Shown one piece after another: positions 52,017 to 62,486 of a stretch of DNA of 64,000 nt. How positions within the stretch are numbered: the first letter of the stretch is position 1; each line of letters begins with the position of its first letter. Source of the stretch: Buchnera aphidicola (Muscaphis stroyani) (GTDB lineage: Bacteria; Pseudomonadota; Gammaproteobacteria; Enterobacterales; Enterobacteriaceae); assembly GCF_005080865.1 (NCBI RefSeq), contig NZ_CP034861.1, positions 248,001 through 312,000 of the forward strand, in the 5' to 3' direction. The notes below the pieces were generated by a model, which had not been told where the DNA came from, did no database searches, and worked only from the letters and a program-made list of their open reading frames with translations. The translations under genes and the position numbers were made by a program.

Positions 52017-52811
52017 TCATATATTACTATATGCACTTATTTTTTCAGTCATTAATCTAATAAATTTTGGATTACTTGCAAATTTGGCAGTGTTAAAATT
52101 ATTATATTCCAAACTTTTTTGAAAATTGTTAACTAAACAACCAGACTCTATTAATTGAAGCTTTCCAGCTATAAAATTATTTGGTTCTAAATTAAAGTGA
52201 AACAAACAGTCAATTTTTCCCGATGAAACGTAAGCTAAATCTAATACGGAAGAACCTGTACATCTAAAAGAAAACCCACATAAAAATAATTTTTTATATA
52301 CTTCAATATATGATAAAGATTCATTATTTTTATAATAGGGTAAATTGATCGCAATTGTAGAAGATTCCAAAGCATTAGCATTGGTGCATCTAGTTCTATA
52401 ACCGTTAAGTTGCGATCCTTGACCTTTTACAGCTGTAAATAAATCATTTCTTACAGGATCATATATTACTGAAATTTCTGTAATACCTTTTACTATAACT
52501 GCAATAGAAATACAAAAATGAGGTAAACGATTTATAAAATTTAATATTCCATCTAATTCGTTAACAATCCAATAAGTATTATTTTTATTTTTAAATTCTA
52601 AGTTAGTATTTTTATTTAAAATAATGTGACTTGGGTAAGATTTATGAATAATTTCATTAATCATTCGATATGTTTTATTTGTAACATTTTGAATGAAATT
52701 CTTCTTTTTTTCTGAATTTTCTTTAGTAAAATTTTGATTATCATAATTTTGAATAATAATATTTCCTCCTTTTCGAACTGCTCGAATAGCAATGTTGAGT
52801 ATTGGATGCAT
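52017..52811 (-). CDS. suhB: SuhB: inositol-monophosphatase fold with lost active site; likely rRNA antitermination factor
   Basis: 264 residues (E. coli 267), aligning without gaps over the first 100. E. coli SuhB is an inositol monophosphatase and also part of the NusA/B/E/G-boxA rRNA antitermination and folding complex. Here metal ligands E67, D84 and the C-terminal D212 position read Lys, Asn and Asn (ILNKN, WIVNELDG, EPNNF); only D87 remains, and D44 is Thr. The frame is otherwise intact and conserved. So the phosphatase activity is probably gone and the RNA-polymerase role retained. ATG start with AGGAG 5 bases upstream. Confidence 0.93.
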   Translation of the reverse strand: MHPILNIAIRAVRKGGNIIIQNYDNQNFTKENSEKKKNFIQNVTNKTYRMINEIIHKSYPSHIILNKNTNLEFKNKNNTYWIVNELDGILNFINRLPHFCISIAVIVKGITEISVIYDPVRNDLFTAVKGQGSQLNGYRTRCTNANALESSTIAINLPYYKNNESLSYIEVYKKLFLCGFSFRCTGSSVLDLAYVSSGKIDCLFHFNLEPNNFIAGKLQLIESGCLVNNFQKSLEYNNFNTAKFASNPKFIRLMTEKISAYSNI

Positions 52812-52941
52812 TAAATTCTCCTAAAATTTTTTTAATTAAAACAAATATTTTTTATTTATGATTACTTAAAAATCATATCATAATTTAAACATTTTGAATA
52901 TTTTTTAATCATGATAATTTTTTGATCTTTAAATTTAATCA

Positions 52942-53067
52942 ATGAAACACATTTCATTTTTTAAAAAGATTAATTTAAAAATAATTTTATATGTGATACT
53001 ACTTTTTTATGCTATACAAGTTAAATACTTAAAATTTTTTATATTCACAAATAAGGTATGTGAATGA
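52942..53067 (+). CDS. Possible 41-residue membrane peptide upstream of rlmN
   Basis: ATG 52942 opens a frame of 41 codons that ends at TGA 53065-53067, overlapping the rlmN ATG (ATGA arrangement). The peptide has a basic start, a hydrophobic stretch (IILYVILLFYAI) and another Lys/Phe-rich end. No clear RBS precedes it and no homologue is known to me. In such A+T-rich DNA it may be chance. Confidence 0.2.
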   Translation: MKHISFFKKINLKIILYVILLFYAIQVKYLKFFIFTNKVCE

Positions 53068-54155
53068 ATCAGAATATTAATATATTAAATAATTTAAACC
53101 CTAAGATTAATTTGTTAGATTTAAACTATGCAGAAATGCAAGATTTTATTGTTTCATTAGGAGCTAAAAAATTTTCGGCCCAACAAATTATGAGATGGAT
53201 TTATAAACATAATTGTAGTGATTTTGATCAGATGTTAAATTTAAAAAAAACGATTAGAAACGAACTAAAAAAAGAATCTTACATATTTTCACCAAAATTT
53301 ACAGAAGAACAAATTTCTAATGACGGCACAATAAAATGGATAACTTCTCTTGGTGATCAAAAAATAGAAACAGTTTATATACCTGATAAAAAACGATCTA
53401 CTATTTGCATCTCGTCTCAAGTAGGTTGTTCTTTAAAATGTAAATTTTGCGCTACTGGAGAAAAAGGATTCAACCGAAACTTGAAAGTATCTGAAATAAT
53501 TTCTCAAGTGTGGGAGGCAAATAAAATATTAAAACAAAAAAAAATTGAAAAAAGTATTACTAATATAGTTTTTATGGGTATGGGTGAGCCACTATTAAAT
53601 TTAAAAAATGTTGTGTCTGCATTAAAAATTATTTTAGACAAAAATGGTTTTAACTTATCTAAACATCGCGTTACTTTATCAACAGTTGGAATAGCACCTG
53701 CAATAGATAAATTAATTGATATGGTTGATATTGGATTAGCAATTTCTTTACATGCTCCAACTGACATTATTAGAAACTCAATTATCCCTATTAACAAAAA
53801 ATATAACATTTCATTGTTCTTAAATTCAGTTTCTAGATATTTAAAAAAATCAAAAGCAAACAGAGGAGGCGTCACTATAGAATATGTAATGCTCAGTGGA
53901 GTTAACGATTCTAATAAAAATGCTTTTGAATTATCTAATATTTTAAAAAAAGTTCCTAGTAAAATAAATCTGATTCCATGGAATCCATTTTTGAATTCTT
54001 CTTTTACATGTAGCGATATTGAGAGAATTAATATTTTTGCTAATATTTTAAGAAAAAAAGGGTTTACTACAACTATCAGAAAAAATAGAGGACAGGATAT
54101 TAACGCAGCTTGCGGTCAATTAACTGGAAATATTATAGCTCATATTAAAAATTAA
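53064..54155 (+). CDS. rlmN: Dual-specificity 23S rRNA/tRNA m2A methyltransferase
   Basis: Radical-SAM enzyme that methylates C2 of A2503 in 23S rRNA and A37 in some tRNAs. The product is 363 residues (E. coli 384). The CxxxCxxC cluster reads CSLKCKFC near residue 122; MGMGEPLLN near 172 and the methyl-carrying Cys in DINAACGQLTG near 350 are present. ATG 53064 follows AAGG. ispG is 122 bases (by position) further on; E. coli pilF and rodZ between them are missing. Confidence 0.97.
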   Translation: MNQNINILNNLNPKINLLDLNYAEMQDFIVSLGAKKFSAQQIMRWIYKHNCSDFDQMLNLKKTIRNELKKESYIFSPKFTEEQISNDGTIKWITSLGDQKIETVYIPDKKRSTICISSQVGCSLKCKFCATGEKGFNRNLKVSEIISQVWEANKILKQKKIEKSITNIVFMGMGEPLLNLKNVVSALKIILDKNGFNLSKHRVTLSTVGIAPAIDKLIDMVDIGLAISLHAPTDIIRNSIIPINKKYNISLFLNSVSRYLKKSKANRGGVTIEYVMLSGVNDSNKNAFELSNILKKVPSKINLIPWNPFLNSSFTCSDIERINIFANILRKKGFTTTIRKNRGQDINAACGQLTGNIIAHIKN

Positions 54156-54277
54156 ATTATTTTAAAATATATTTTTAAAATAAATTATTTATTTTCTAAA
54201 AATTTATCAAATACTATTGATAGTGAGATTTTTTATCTATAGTATTGTTTTTACTTAAATTGTACGTAATTAAGAAT

Positions 54278-55387
54278 ATGAAAAAATATAAAGACATTTG
54301 CAAAAGAAATTCTAATCGTATTTACGTTGGGAAAGTCCCAATTGGAAATAATGCCCCTATTTCTGTTCAGTCAATGACTAACACTTCTACCGTAGATACA
54401 AAAAAAACTGTAAAACAAGTATTGGAATTAAATAAAGCAGGAGCAGATATTGTTCGAATTTCTATTCCTACATTTGAATCAGCAGAATCATTTAAAAAAA
54501 TTAAAAAATTAGTAAATGTTCCATTAATAGCAGATGTACATTTTGATTATAGATTAGCTATTAAAGCAATAGAATATGGAGCAGATTGTTTAAGAATTAA
54601 TCCTGGTAACATTGGTAATAAAAAAAGAATATTAGCAGTTATTAATTTTGCAAAAGATAAAAACGTACCAATTCGAATAGGGGTAAATTCAGGTTCGTTA
54701 GAAAAAGATATTTTAAAAAAATATACTAAACCTACTCCAAAAGCTTTAGTAGAATCAGCAATGAGGCATATTGAATATTTAGATTTTTTTAATTTTGATC
54801 AATTTAAAGTAAGTGTAAAATCATCAGATGTATTAATGTCCATTGAAGCGTATCGAATTCTTTCTAAAAAAATTCAACAACCACTGCACATTGGAATTAC
54901 AGAGGCTGGTGGCTTGAGAAATGGAACAGTCAAATCAGCTATCGGTATTTCTACTTTGTTGTTAGAAGGTATTGGAGATACTTTAAGAGTATCGTTATCT
55001 GCTGATCCTGTGGAGGAAGTGAAAGTAGGATATGATATATTAAAAGCTTTGAATATTAGATTGAGAGGAATTAATTTTATTTCTTGTCCTACTTGCTCTA
55101 GACAAGAATTTGATGTAATTCGTACAGTTAATGTACTTGAAAAGAAAGTAGAAGATATTACAACTCCTATGAATGTTTCTATTATTGGATGTAATGTAAA
55201 TGGAGTTGGAGAAGCCAAGAATACAGAATTAGGAATTACAGGATGTCATAAAAAAAGTGCATTTTATGAAAATGGAGTTAGACAGAAAGAAAAATTTAAT
55301 AATGAAGATATTATAAAACAACTTGAACTAAAGATTCGAAACAAATCTAAAGAAATAGAGACGTTAAATCATTTCAAAAAAATATAA
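54278..55387 (+). CDS. ispG: 4-hydroxy-3-methylbut-2-enyl diphosphate synthase
   Basis: Penultimate MEP-pathway enzyme, 4Fe-4S. ATG 54278 gives 369 residues (E. coli 372); an in-frame TTG at 54245 adds eleven unmatched residues. The [21 protein letters not shown] block is near residue 14, and the cluster ligands lie in [11 protein letters not shown] near 262 and [10 protein letters not shown] near 297. The latter reads N-G-V-G-E where E. coli has N-G-P-G-E. hisS follows 54 bases later, as in E. coli. Confidence 0.96.
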   Translation: MKKYKDICKRNSNRIYVGKVPIGNNAPISVQSMTNTSTVDTKKTVKQVLELNKAGADIVRISIPTFESAESFKKIKKLVNVPLIADVHFDYRLAIKAIEYGADCLRINPGNIGNKKRILAVINFAKDKNVPIRIGVNSGSLEKDILKKYTKPTPKALVESAMRHIEYLDFFNFDQFKVSVKSSDVLMSIEAYRILSKKIQQPLHIGITEAGGLRNGTVKSAIGISTLLLEGIGDTLRVSLSADPVEEVKVGYDILKALNIRLRGINFISCPTCSRQEFDVIRTVNVLEKKVEDITTPMNVSIIGCNVNGVGEAKNTELGITGCHKKSAFYENGVRQKEKFNNEDIIKQLELKIRNKSKEIETLNHFKKI

Positions 55388-55441
55388 TTATTAATAAGCA
55401 ATCATTTATATTTTTATTTATTATAAAAATGAGAGAGCATA

Positions 55442-56739
55442 GTGGAAAAAAATATAAGTTTAATTAGAGGAATGCACGATTACCTTCCAGAAGAATTAAA
55501 ACTTTGGCAACAAATAGAGGAAGTAATTAAAGAAACGCTCACTAATTATTGCTATTCAGAGATAAGACTGCCTTTGTTAGAAAAAACAAAAATATTTCAG
55601 AGAGCCATTGGTAGTGTAACAGATATAATAGAAAAGGAAATGTACTCTTTTAAAGATCGAAAAGGAAATAGTTTGACACTGCGTCCTGAAGGAACTGTAG
55701 GTTGTTTTCGTGCTATTATACAAAACAATTTAATACATGAACAAAAAAAAAATTTTGGTATTTGGGGCCAATGTTTAGATATGAAAGACCACAAAAAGGA
55801 AGATATCGTCAATTTTATCAATTAGGAGCTGAAGTATTTGGAATTGAAAATACAGGTATTGATTTGGAAATTATTATCTTGAATCATCGATTATGGAAAC
55901 TACTTGGAATCAATTCACATTTAACTTTAGAAATTAATTCAATTGGGTCTCAAAAAAATCGTGTTAAATATAAACAGAAATTAATTTCTTTTTTAGAAAA
56001 TTACCGAAATGTATTAGATGAAGAATCTAAAAAACGTTTGTATATTAATCCTTTTCGAATTTTAGATTCTAAAAATCAAAACATTCAAAAAATATTGAAA
56101 AATGCACCATTATTAAGTGAATTCATTGATGCTTCTTCAAGAAAAAATTTTGAAGATTTATGTAAAATGATTAGTTCATTAGGAATAAAATATCGATATA
56201 ATCAAAATTTAGTTAGAGGATTAGATTATTACAACAATACTGTTTTTGAATGGAAAAGTGATGATGAAAGTTCTCAAAATACTATTTGCGCTGGAGGACG
56301 ATATGACTTTTTATCAGAAGAAATAGGAGGAAAAAAAACTTATGCGATGGGATTTGCAATAGGAATGGAGCGATTAGTTTTAATGGTTAGATCTTTAAGT
56401 ACTTTTTTCAAGAAAACGGAAGAAATTAACATTTATATTATTCCTATAGAAGATCATAACAAATTTTATGCGATCAAAATCTCTGAAGAAATAAGAAATT
56501 TGTATCCAAAACTGAAAATATTTATTAATTTTCTTAATATTAATATTAAAAAAAAGATTAAAAATGCAATTAATCTTTCAGCTCGAATTATTATTTTTAT
56601 AGGAAACAATGAAATAAAAAAATCATATTTTTTAGTTAAAGATTTAAAAGAAAAGAAAGAATACCGTTTTTCAAAAAATGAGTTAATGATTTACATTAAA
56701 AAAATTTTTTTAAAAATAAAATTAAATAAAAATTTATGA
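55442..56739 (+). CDS. hisS: Histidyl-tRNA synthetase, interrupted by a one-base frameshift in a poly(A) run
   Basis: Essential class II synthetase that charges tRNA-His. GTG 55442 starts [18 protein letters not shown] (compare E. coli MAKNIQAIRGMNDYLPGE). The frame breaks at an A10 run (55743-55752) and stops at 55825. With 11 A it continues [21 protein letters not shown] (motif 2) in the frame ending at 56739, giving 432 residues (E. coli 424). Motif 3 region with LVRGLDYYN and AGGRYD is intact downstream. An ATG at 55762 in the downstream frame is inside motif 2 and would lose motif 1. Confidence 0.93.
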
Positions 56740-56748
56740 GGAATGAAA

Positions 56749-57999
56749 ATGATTAAGAATAAAAAATTTTCAGAATATGATCCAGAACTGTGGAAAGCTA
56801 TAAAGAACGAAAATATAAGACAAGAAAATCACATTGAATTAATTGCCTCTGAAAATTACACCAGTAATTATGTTATGCATGTTCAAGGATCTCAATTAAC
56901 GAACAAATACGCTGAAGGTTATCCAGGAAAGCGTTATTATGGTGGCTGTAAATATGTAGATATCATAGAAACATTAGCAATTGATCGTGCAAAAAAATTG
57001 TTTAATGCTGATTATGCCAATGTTCAACCACATTCCGGATCTCAAGCAAATTTCTCAGTTTACACAGCTCTATTAAAACCAGGTGATACAATATTAGGTC
57101 TCAAATTATCTCATGGCGGACACTTAACACATGGTTCTTCTGTAAATTTTTCTGGAAAAATGTACAATGTTATTTCATATGGAGTCAATAAAAAAGGTGA
57201 AATAGATTATGAAGAATTATCGTATTTATCTAAGAAACACAAGCCTAAATTAATTGTTGGCGGTTTTTCAGCGTATTCAGGAATATGTGATTGGAAACAA
57301 ATGCGTGATATTGCAGATCAAATAAATGCTTATTTGCTAGTAGACATGGCACATGTTGCAGGATTAGTGGCGGCTGGTATTTATCCTAATCCAATTTATT
57401 ATGCCCATGTTGTGACTAGCACCACTCATAAAACTCTTGCTGGACCTCGTGGAGGTCTTATTTTATCTAAAAACGAAAATGATGCATTTTATAAAAAATT
57501 GGATTTTTCAGTTTTTCCAGGATCTCAAGGAGGTCCTTTAATGCATGTTATTGCAGGAAAAGCAATTGCATTTAAAGAAGCTCTAGAACCTAGTTTTAAG
57601 ATATATCAACAACAAATAGTAAAAAATTCTCAAACTATGGTTCAAGTTTTTTTAAAGAATGGTTACAAAATAGTCTCTGGAAAAACTTTAAACCATTTAT
57701 TTTTAATTAATTTATCTGATAAAAGTTTAACTGGAAAAGATGCAGATTTAGCATTGAGCAAAGCAAATATCACAGTAAACAAAAATACTATTCCTGACGA
57801 TTTAAATAGTTCATTTATCACTTCAGGAATAAGAATTGGCACTCCTGCTGTTACTAAAAGAGGATTTAAAGAATTAGAAGTCTCTCAGGTAGCAAATTGG
57901 ATAATTAGCATTTTAAATGATGTCAAAAATAAAGATAATATTTTAAATATAAAAAATAAAGTGCTAAGTCTTTGTTTAAATTATCCTGTCTACAATTAA
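56749..57999 (+). CDS. glyA: Serine hydroxymethyltransferase
   Basis: Makes glycine and 5,10-methylene-THF from serine. ATG 56749 lies 6 bases after GAGGA (56738-56742) and gives 416 residues (E. coli 417); ATG 56743 touches the RBS. The PLP Lys is in [14 protein letters not shown] near residue 228; [11 protein letters not shown] and SGSQANF near the N terminus are conserved. The RBS overlaps the end of hisS, so the two are probably co-transcribed. Confidence 0.97.
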   Translation: MIKNKKFSEYDPELWKAIKNENIRQENHIELIASENYTSNYVMHVQGSQLTNKYAEGYPGKRYYGGCKYVDIIETLAIDRAKKLFNADYANVQPHSGSQANFSVYTALLKPGDTILGLKLSHGGHLTHGSSVNFSGKMYNVISYGVNKKGEIDYEELSYLSKKHKPKLIVGGFSAYSGICDWKQMRDIADQINAYLLVDMAHVAGLVAAGIYPNPIYYAHVVTSTTHKTLAGPRGGLILSKNENDAFYKKLDFSVFPGSQGGPLMHVIAGKAIAFKEALEPSFKIYQQQIVKNSQTMVQVFLKNGYKIVSGKTLNHLFLINLSDKSLTGKDADLALSKANITVNKNTIPDDLNSSFITSGIRIGTPAVTKRGFKELEVSQVANWIISILNDVKNKDNILNIKNKVLSLCLNYPVYN

Positions 58000-58021
58000 T
58001 AAAAAATTTTAAATATTTTAT

Positions 58022-58714
58022 TTATTCAGGTAACTTTATTTTTATCTTTTTTATATTGATATTATGTGTATATTTAAAATAAGGAATTATTCCTAATAGT
58101 GGAGATTTTATATAACTTAACAAAGTATGAATGTAATATGAAGTGTATTTGTATTGAAAAAACAAATTATTAGCAATCCAGCCACCACATATTAATTTAT
58201 TAGATAAAATTGCTCTTTCGGTTAAAATTGCATGATTAATACATCCTAATTTAATTCCTACAATTAAAATTACTATTAATTTTTCTTCTTTGACCCAATC
58301 AGCAAAAGTATCTTTATAAGATAGTGGGGTATACCATCCGCCAGCTCCTTCTACTAAGATCCAATTAGCTTTGTGAGAGATTTTTTTTAAACCTAAAGAA
58401 AGATGTTTTTTTGTAATTTTTTTTCCTTTTAATTGACTTAATATATGAGGAGGTGCATTTTCAGAAAATAAAATAGGATTTACTGATTCATATTCCAATG
58501 ATATTGAACTGTTATTTTTTAAGATAATAGCATCATTATTTAAAAATTTGCTTTTTTTGTTTATACTGCTTGAGGCTACTGGTTTATAGCCTACAGTTTG
58601 ATATCCAGCTTCATTTGCTTTTTTTAATAAAATGCCGCTGACTATTGTTTTTCCAACATTAGTATCTGTGCCTGTAATAAAAAATTTTTTTGGAACAATA
58701 GTGTTATTTTTCAT
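58022..58714 (-). CDS. bioD: Dethiobiotin synthetase
   Basis: Closes the ureido ring of dethiobiotin with CO2 and ATP. The product is 230 residues (E. coli 225). The P-loop reads GTDTNVGKT at residues 14-22 and KPVASSS follows; the VEGAGGWYTPLS block near 120 is the second active-site segment. It converges on glyA. It is separated from bioB by 249 A+T-rich bases, unlike the E. coli bioBFCD operon. Confidence 0.96.
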   Translation of the reverse strand: MKNNTIVPKKFFITGTDTNVGKTIVSGILLKKANEAGYQTVGYKPVASSSINKKSKFLNNDAIILKNNSSISLEYESVNPILFSENAPPHILSQLKGKKITKKHLSLGLKKISHKANWILVEGAGGWYTPLSYKDTFADWVKEEKLIVILIVGIKLGCINHAILTERAILSNKLICGGWIANNLFFQYKYTSYYIHTLLSYIKSPLLGIIPYFKYTHNINIKKIKIKLPE

Positions 58715-58963
58715 AATATTTTTTATTTTATTTTCTTAAATATATTTAATTTTATTTATATATTAAAAACAAAATTAGTTTAATGTTAATATGTTTTTTA
58801 AAAATAGAAATTATTTAACAAGAATCTCAAAATAAATATTAATTTAATTTTTAGACGAATTAAATGATTATATTTCTAAAAAACATATTAAGTATTTTTT
58901 ATAAAACAATTATCTAATTTTACAAATTGAATTATATTTACTTTCAAAACATATATTAAAAAA

Positions 58964-59992
58964 TTATTTTGATGCTTTGTAGTATTGATTTTGGTTTATT
59001 TTAATTTCATTAAAAAGATTATAATTTTTATTTTTTTGAGGATTTAAATTTTTTTTTATTTCAGCATTTAAATTTAATTTTTTAAATAATATCATATCTT
59101 TTTCTTTTTCTGGATTTTTTGAAGTTAGTAATTTGCACCCATAAAAAATTGAATTAGCTCCAGCCATAAAGCACATAGCTTGAGTTTGATCGTTCATACT
59201 ATAACGACCGGCAGACAATCTGATATAAGACTTTGGCATCATAATACGAGCAACTGCAATAACTCTTATAAAATCAAAGGGATCTGTATCTATATTTTTT
59301 TCCATAGGAGTTCCTGAAACTTTGACTAACAGATTGATTGGTACACTTTCTGGAGGAAAATTTAAATTAGAAAGTTCCATTAATAATTCCATTCGGTCTT
59401 GAATTTTTTCCCCTAAACCAATGATACCTCCAGAACAAACCTTCATACCAGCATTACGTATGTTTTTTAAAGTGTTTAATCGTTCTTGATACGTACGAGT
59501 AGTGACAATATTATTATAAAAACTAGAAGATGTATCTAAATTATGATTATAAAAATCTAATCCCGCATCAGCTAGCGTTTTAGCTTGTGAATCACTCAAC
59601 ATCCCTAAAGTCATACACGTTTCCATTCCCATAGATTTAATTTTTTTAATAATCATTTTTAAATAAGGCATATCTTTTTCTTTAGGATTTTTCCAAGCAG
59701 CTCCCATACAAAATCGAGTAGAACCTGAAGATTTTGCTTGTTTCGCGGCATTAACAATTTGATCAATTTCCAGTAATTTTTCTTTTTTTATGTTTGTTTT
59801 ATACCGAGAACTTTGAGGGCAATATTTGCAATCTTCTGGACATGCGCCAGTTTTAATAGATAATAGTGTGCTAATTTGTATTTGATTTGGATCAAAATGT
59901 TTTCTATGTTGTTCTTGCGCTTGAAACATAAGATCAAAAAAAGGCTTTTTAAAAAGAGCATGTGTTTTATTTAAAGTCCATTGATTTTTCAT
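58964..59992 (-). CDS. bioB: Biotin synthase (radical SAM)
   Basis: Inserts sulfur into dethiobiotin. The product is 342 residues (E. coli 346). The radical-SAM cysteines are in [13 protein letters not shown] near residue 52-64; RFCMGAAW near 95, [10 protein letters not shown] near 187 and the Arg of RLSAGRYSM near 258 are present. It is divergent from bioA with a 79-base gap, the E. coli layout. I see no BirA operator palindrome in that gap. Confidence 0.97.
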   Translation of the reverse strand: MKNQWTLNKTHALFKKPFFDLMFQAQEQHRKHFDPNQIQISTLLSIKTGACPEDCKYCPQSSRYKTNIKKEKLLEIDQIVNAAKQAKSSGSTRFCMGAAWKNPKEKDMPYLKMIIKKIKSMGMETCMTLGMLSDSQAKTLADAGLDFYNHNLDTSSSFYNNIVTTRTYQERLNTLKNIRNAGMKVCSGGIIGLGEKIQDRMELLMELSNLNFPPESVPINLLVKVSGTPMEKNIDTDPFDFIRVIAVARIMMPKSYIRLSAGRYSMNDQTQAMCFMAGANSIFYGCKLLTSKNPEKEKDMILFKKLNLNAEIKKNLNPQKNKNYNLFNEIKINQNQYYKASK

Positions 59993-60071
59993 ATTATCTC
60001 CAAATAATCATGATTTTATTTCATTTAAAGTTTATAATGATTTATTCGACATTTTTATATTATAAATAATA

Positions 60072-61358
60072 ATGAGTCAATCTAATATATTTTTTGACCG
60101 AAAGCACATTTGGCACCCTTATTCATCAATGGTGAAACCCCTTCCTTGCTATATTATTAAATCCGCTAAAGGGGTTTATTTAAAATTAAAGCATGGAAGT
60201 AGTATAATAGATGGCATGTCTTCATGGTGGTCAACTATACATGGCTATAATCATCCAATTTTAAATAATGCTTTAAAGAATCAAATAAAAAAAATGTCTC
60301 ATATCATGTTTGGTGGTATTACCCATCCTTCAGCCATTTCGCTTTGTCGTAAATTAATTTCTTTAACACCGAAAAAATTAGACTGTGTTTTTTTATCTGA
60401 TTCAGGATCAGTAGCTATTGAAGTAGCAATAAAAATGTTAATACAATATTGGCGATCTTTAGGTCAAAAGAGAAAATTATTTTTAACCATACGTGATGGT
60501 TATCATGGTGATACCTTTGCTGCAATGTCAATTTCAGATCCTAAAAATTCTATTCATAGAATATATCATAATTTTTTACCAAAAAACTTATTTGCTAAAT
60601 CACCTATTTCTGCTTTTAATAAAACGTGGAATTCTAATGATTTAATATCTTTTAAATATTTAATAGAAAAAAATTCATCCAAAATAGCAGGTGTTATATT
60701 AGAACCTATAGTTCAAGGTGTTGGAGGAATGAATTTTTATCATCCCAATTATTTAAAAAAAATAAAAATTTTATGTGATTATTATCATATTCCAATAGTT
60801 TTTGATGAAATTGCAACTGGTTTTGGTCGAACAGGAAAACTGTTTGCTTTTGAGCATGCAAATGTTATACCAGATATACTATGTTTAGGAAAAGCAATTA
60901 CGGGAGGAACTATTACTTTAGCTGCTACTTTAACGTCAAGAAAAATAGCAAACATTATTAGTGAAAGTAAAATAGGGTGCTTTATGCATGGTCCAACTTA
61001 TATGGCAAATCCATTGGCTTGTGCAGTAGCGAATGCTAATATAAAAATGATTCAAACAAATAAATGGAAGATTCAGGTATCTAACATCGAAAAACAATTA
61101 TGTGACTCTTTACTTCCACTAATAAGTCATCCTCGAGTTATTGACGCTCGCGTTTTAGGAGCTATCGGAGTAATTGAATGCTCCAAGCTCATTAATATAG
61201 CTATGATACAAAAGTTTTTTGTAAAAAAAGGCGTATGGATTAGACCATTTAAAAAACTGATTTATATTGTTCCACCTTATATTATTAATTCAAATCAACT
61301 TAAGATGCTTACAGACGCTATATCTGTTGCTTTAAATAATAGCGCATTTTTTATATAA
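60072..61358 (+). CDS. bioA: 7,8-diaminopelargonate synthase
   Basis: SAM-dependent PLP aminotransferase that converts 7-keto-8-aminopelargonate (KAPA) to diaminopelargonate. The product is 428 residues (E. coli 429). HIWHPYSSM is at the start, MSSWWSTIHGYNHP near 48 and FDEIATGFGRTGK near 243; the PLP Lys is in LGKAITGGT near 275. bioF, bioC and bioH are not nearby, so KAPA or an earlier precursor must come from elsewhere. Confidence 0.97.
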   Translation: MSQSNIFFDRKHIWHPYSSMVKPLPCYIIKSAKGVYLKLKHGSSIIDGMSSWWSTIHGYNHPILNNALKNQIKKMSHIMFGGITHPSAISLCRKLISLTPKKLDCVFLSDSGSVAIEVAIKMLIQYWRSLGQKRKLFLTIRDGYHGDTFAAMSISDPKNSIHRIYHNFLPKNLFAKSPISAFNKTWNSNDLISFKYLIEKNSSKIAGVILEPIVQGVGGMNFYHPNYLKKIKILCDYYHIPIVFDEIATGFGRTGKLFAFEHANVIPDILCLGKAITGGTITLAATLTSRKIANIISESKIGCFMHGPTYMANPLACAVANANIKMIQTNKWKIQVSNIEKQLCDSLLPLISHPRVIDARVLGAIGVIECSKLINIAMIQKFFVKKGVWIRPFKKLIYIVPPYIINSNQLKMLTDAISVALNNSAFFI

Positions 61359-61363
61359 ACATT

Positions 61364-62374
61364 TTAACATTTTTGTTCATTTATATAAACCCATAATGGC
61401 CCTTTACTTGTTGTGTATGTATTTAATTTTTCAAGTTCTCCGGTGTTAGAAGATATATGATATACAGTACATGTATTAGAAATTTGACTAGCTACTATTA
61501 AATACTTATCAGTAGGATTAATGCAAAAACTGCGAGGCTGCTTCTTTGTTTTGTAATATCTAAAAAAAGTTATCTGACAATTATTACTAGTATCAACATG
61601 AAACAATGAAATAATATTTAAAATACGATCAGACACATATAAAAAACGGCCACATGAAGTTAAGTGAATATCAGAAGACCAATACATTTTTGAGGAATAA
61701 TTTGGTAAAATATTAATATTTTGTATGTTTTTTATTGTTACTTTATAACTTTTTTTATTTATGTACCATACATCGATAGTTCCATTCAATTCGTTGATTG
61801 TATAAAAAACATCTTGATTAGGATGAAAACAAATATGACGAGGTCCTGATTTTTTTAACGTTCTCATTAAAATTTGTTCTGTATTTCTTAGTATTCCAAA
61901 TTCAGTCAGTTCATATAAATAAATGCAATCTTCTTTAAGGGCTGTGACAAATAACATGTTGTACTTGTAATTCATTTCAGATGCGTGACAACCTTGTATA
62001 TCATATATGATTTGAATTGGTTTTTTAGGAATATTAAATTGATCTAACTGACTAACGCTGATACAATTTGAATTGTATGAACTACAAAATAAAAACTCTT
62101 TTTTTTCATCAAAAGCAATATAATTTGGGTTTCCAGGTAAAAAACTTTCATTATTTTTTTTTAAACAACCATTTTTATCTATATCATATATAATAATTCG
62201 ATTTTTAGGTCGAATTCCAGCGTATAACAAATTTTTATTTTTAATAATAGATATGGGTTGAACTTCTCCATCAGTTTTTACTTTTTGTATAAAATTCATT
62301 TCTCCATTTTTATTTAAATTCCATACGTCTATTCCATGACTTTTTGGAGCGGAAATATAAACAGTATGTTTCAT
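61364..62374 (-). CDS. pgl: 6-phosphogluconolactonase (seven-bladed propeller type)
   Basis: Hydrolyses 6-phosphogluconolactone in the oxidative pentose-phosphate pathway. The product is 336 residues (E. coli Pgl/YbhE 331). Repeated beta-propeller blades run the full length. Conserved pieces include TVYISAPKSHGIDVWNL, GPRHICFHPN near 170, NELNGTIDVW near 190 and DIHLTSCGRFLYVSDR near 232. It converges with bioA, only 5 bases between stops. Confidence 0.95.
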   Translation of the reverse strand: MKHTVYISAPKSHGIDVWNLNKNGEMNFIQKVKTDGEVQPISIIKNKNLLYAGIRPKNRIIIYDIDKNGCLKKNNESFLPGNPNYIAFDEKKEFLFCSSYNSNCISVSQLDQFNIPKKPIQIIYDIQGCHASEMNYKYNMLFVTALKEDCIYLYELTEFGILRNTEQILMRTLKKSGPRHICFHPNQDVFYTINELNGTIDVWYINKKSYKVTIKNIQNINILPNYSSKMYWSSDIHLTSCGRFLYVSDRILNIISLFHVDTSNNCQITFFRYYKTKKQPRSFCINPTDKYLIVASQISNTCTVYHISSNTGELEKLNTYTTSKGPLWVYINEQKC

Positions 62375-62486
62375 ATGCAGTCTCTTTTAATAAATTATTT
62401 TTAATTTAAAAATATTTTGAAAACACTAAAAATTTTGGTATAATATTAAATATTAATTTTTTTTATTTTAATAAAATATTAAAAAA

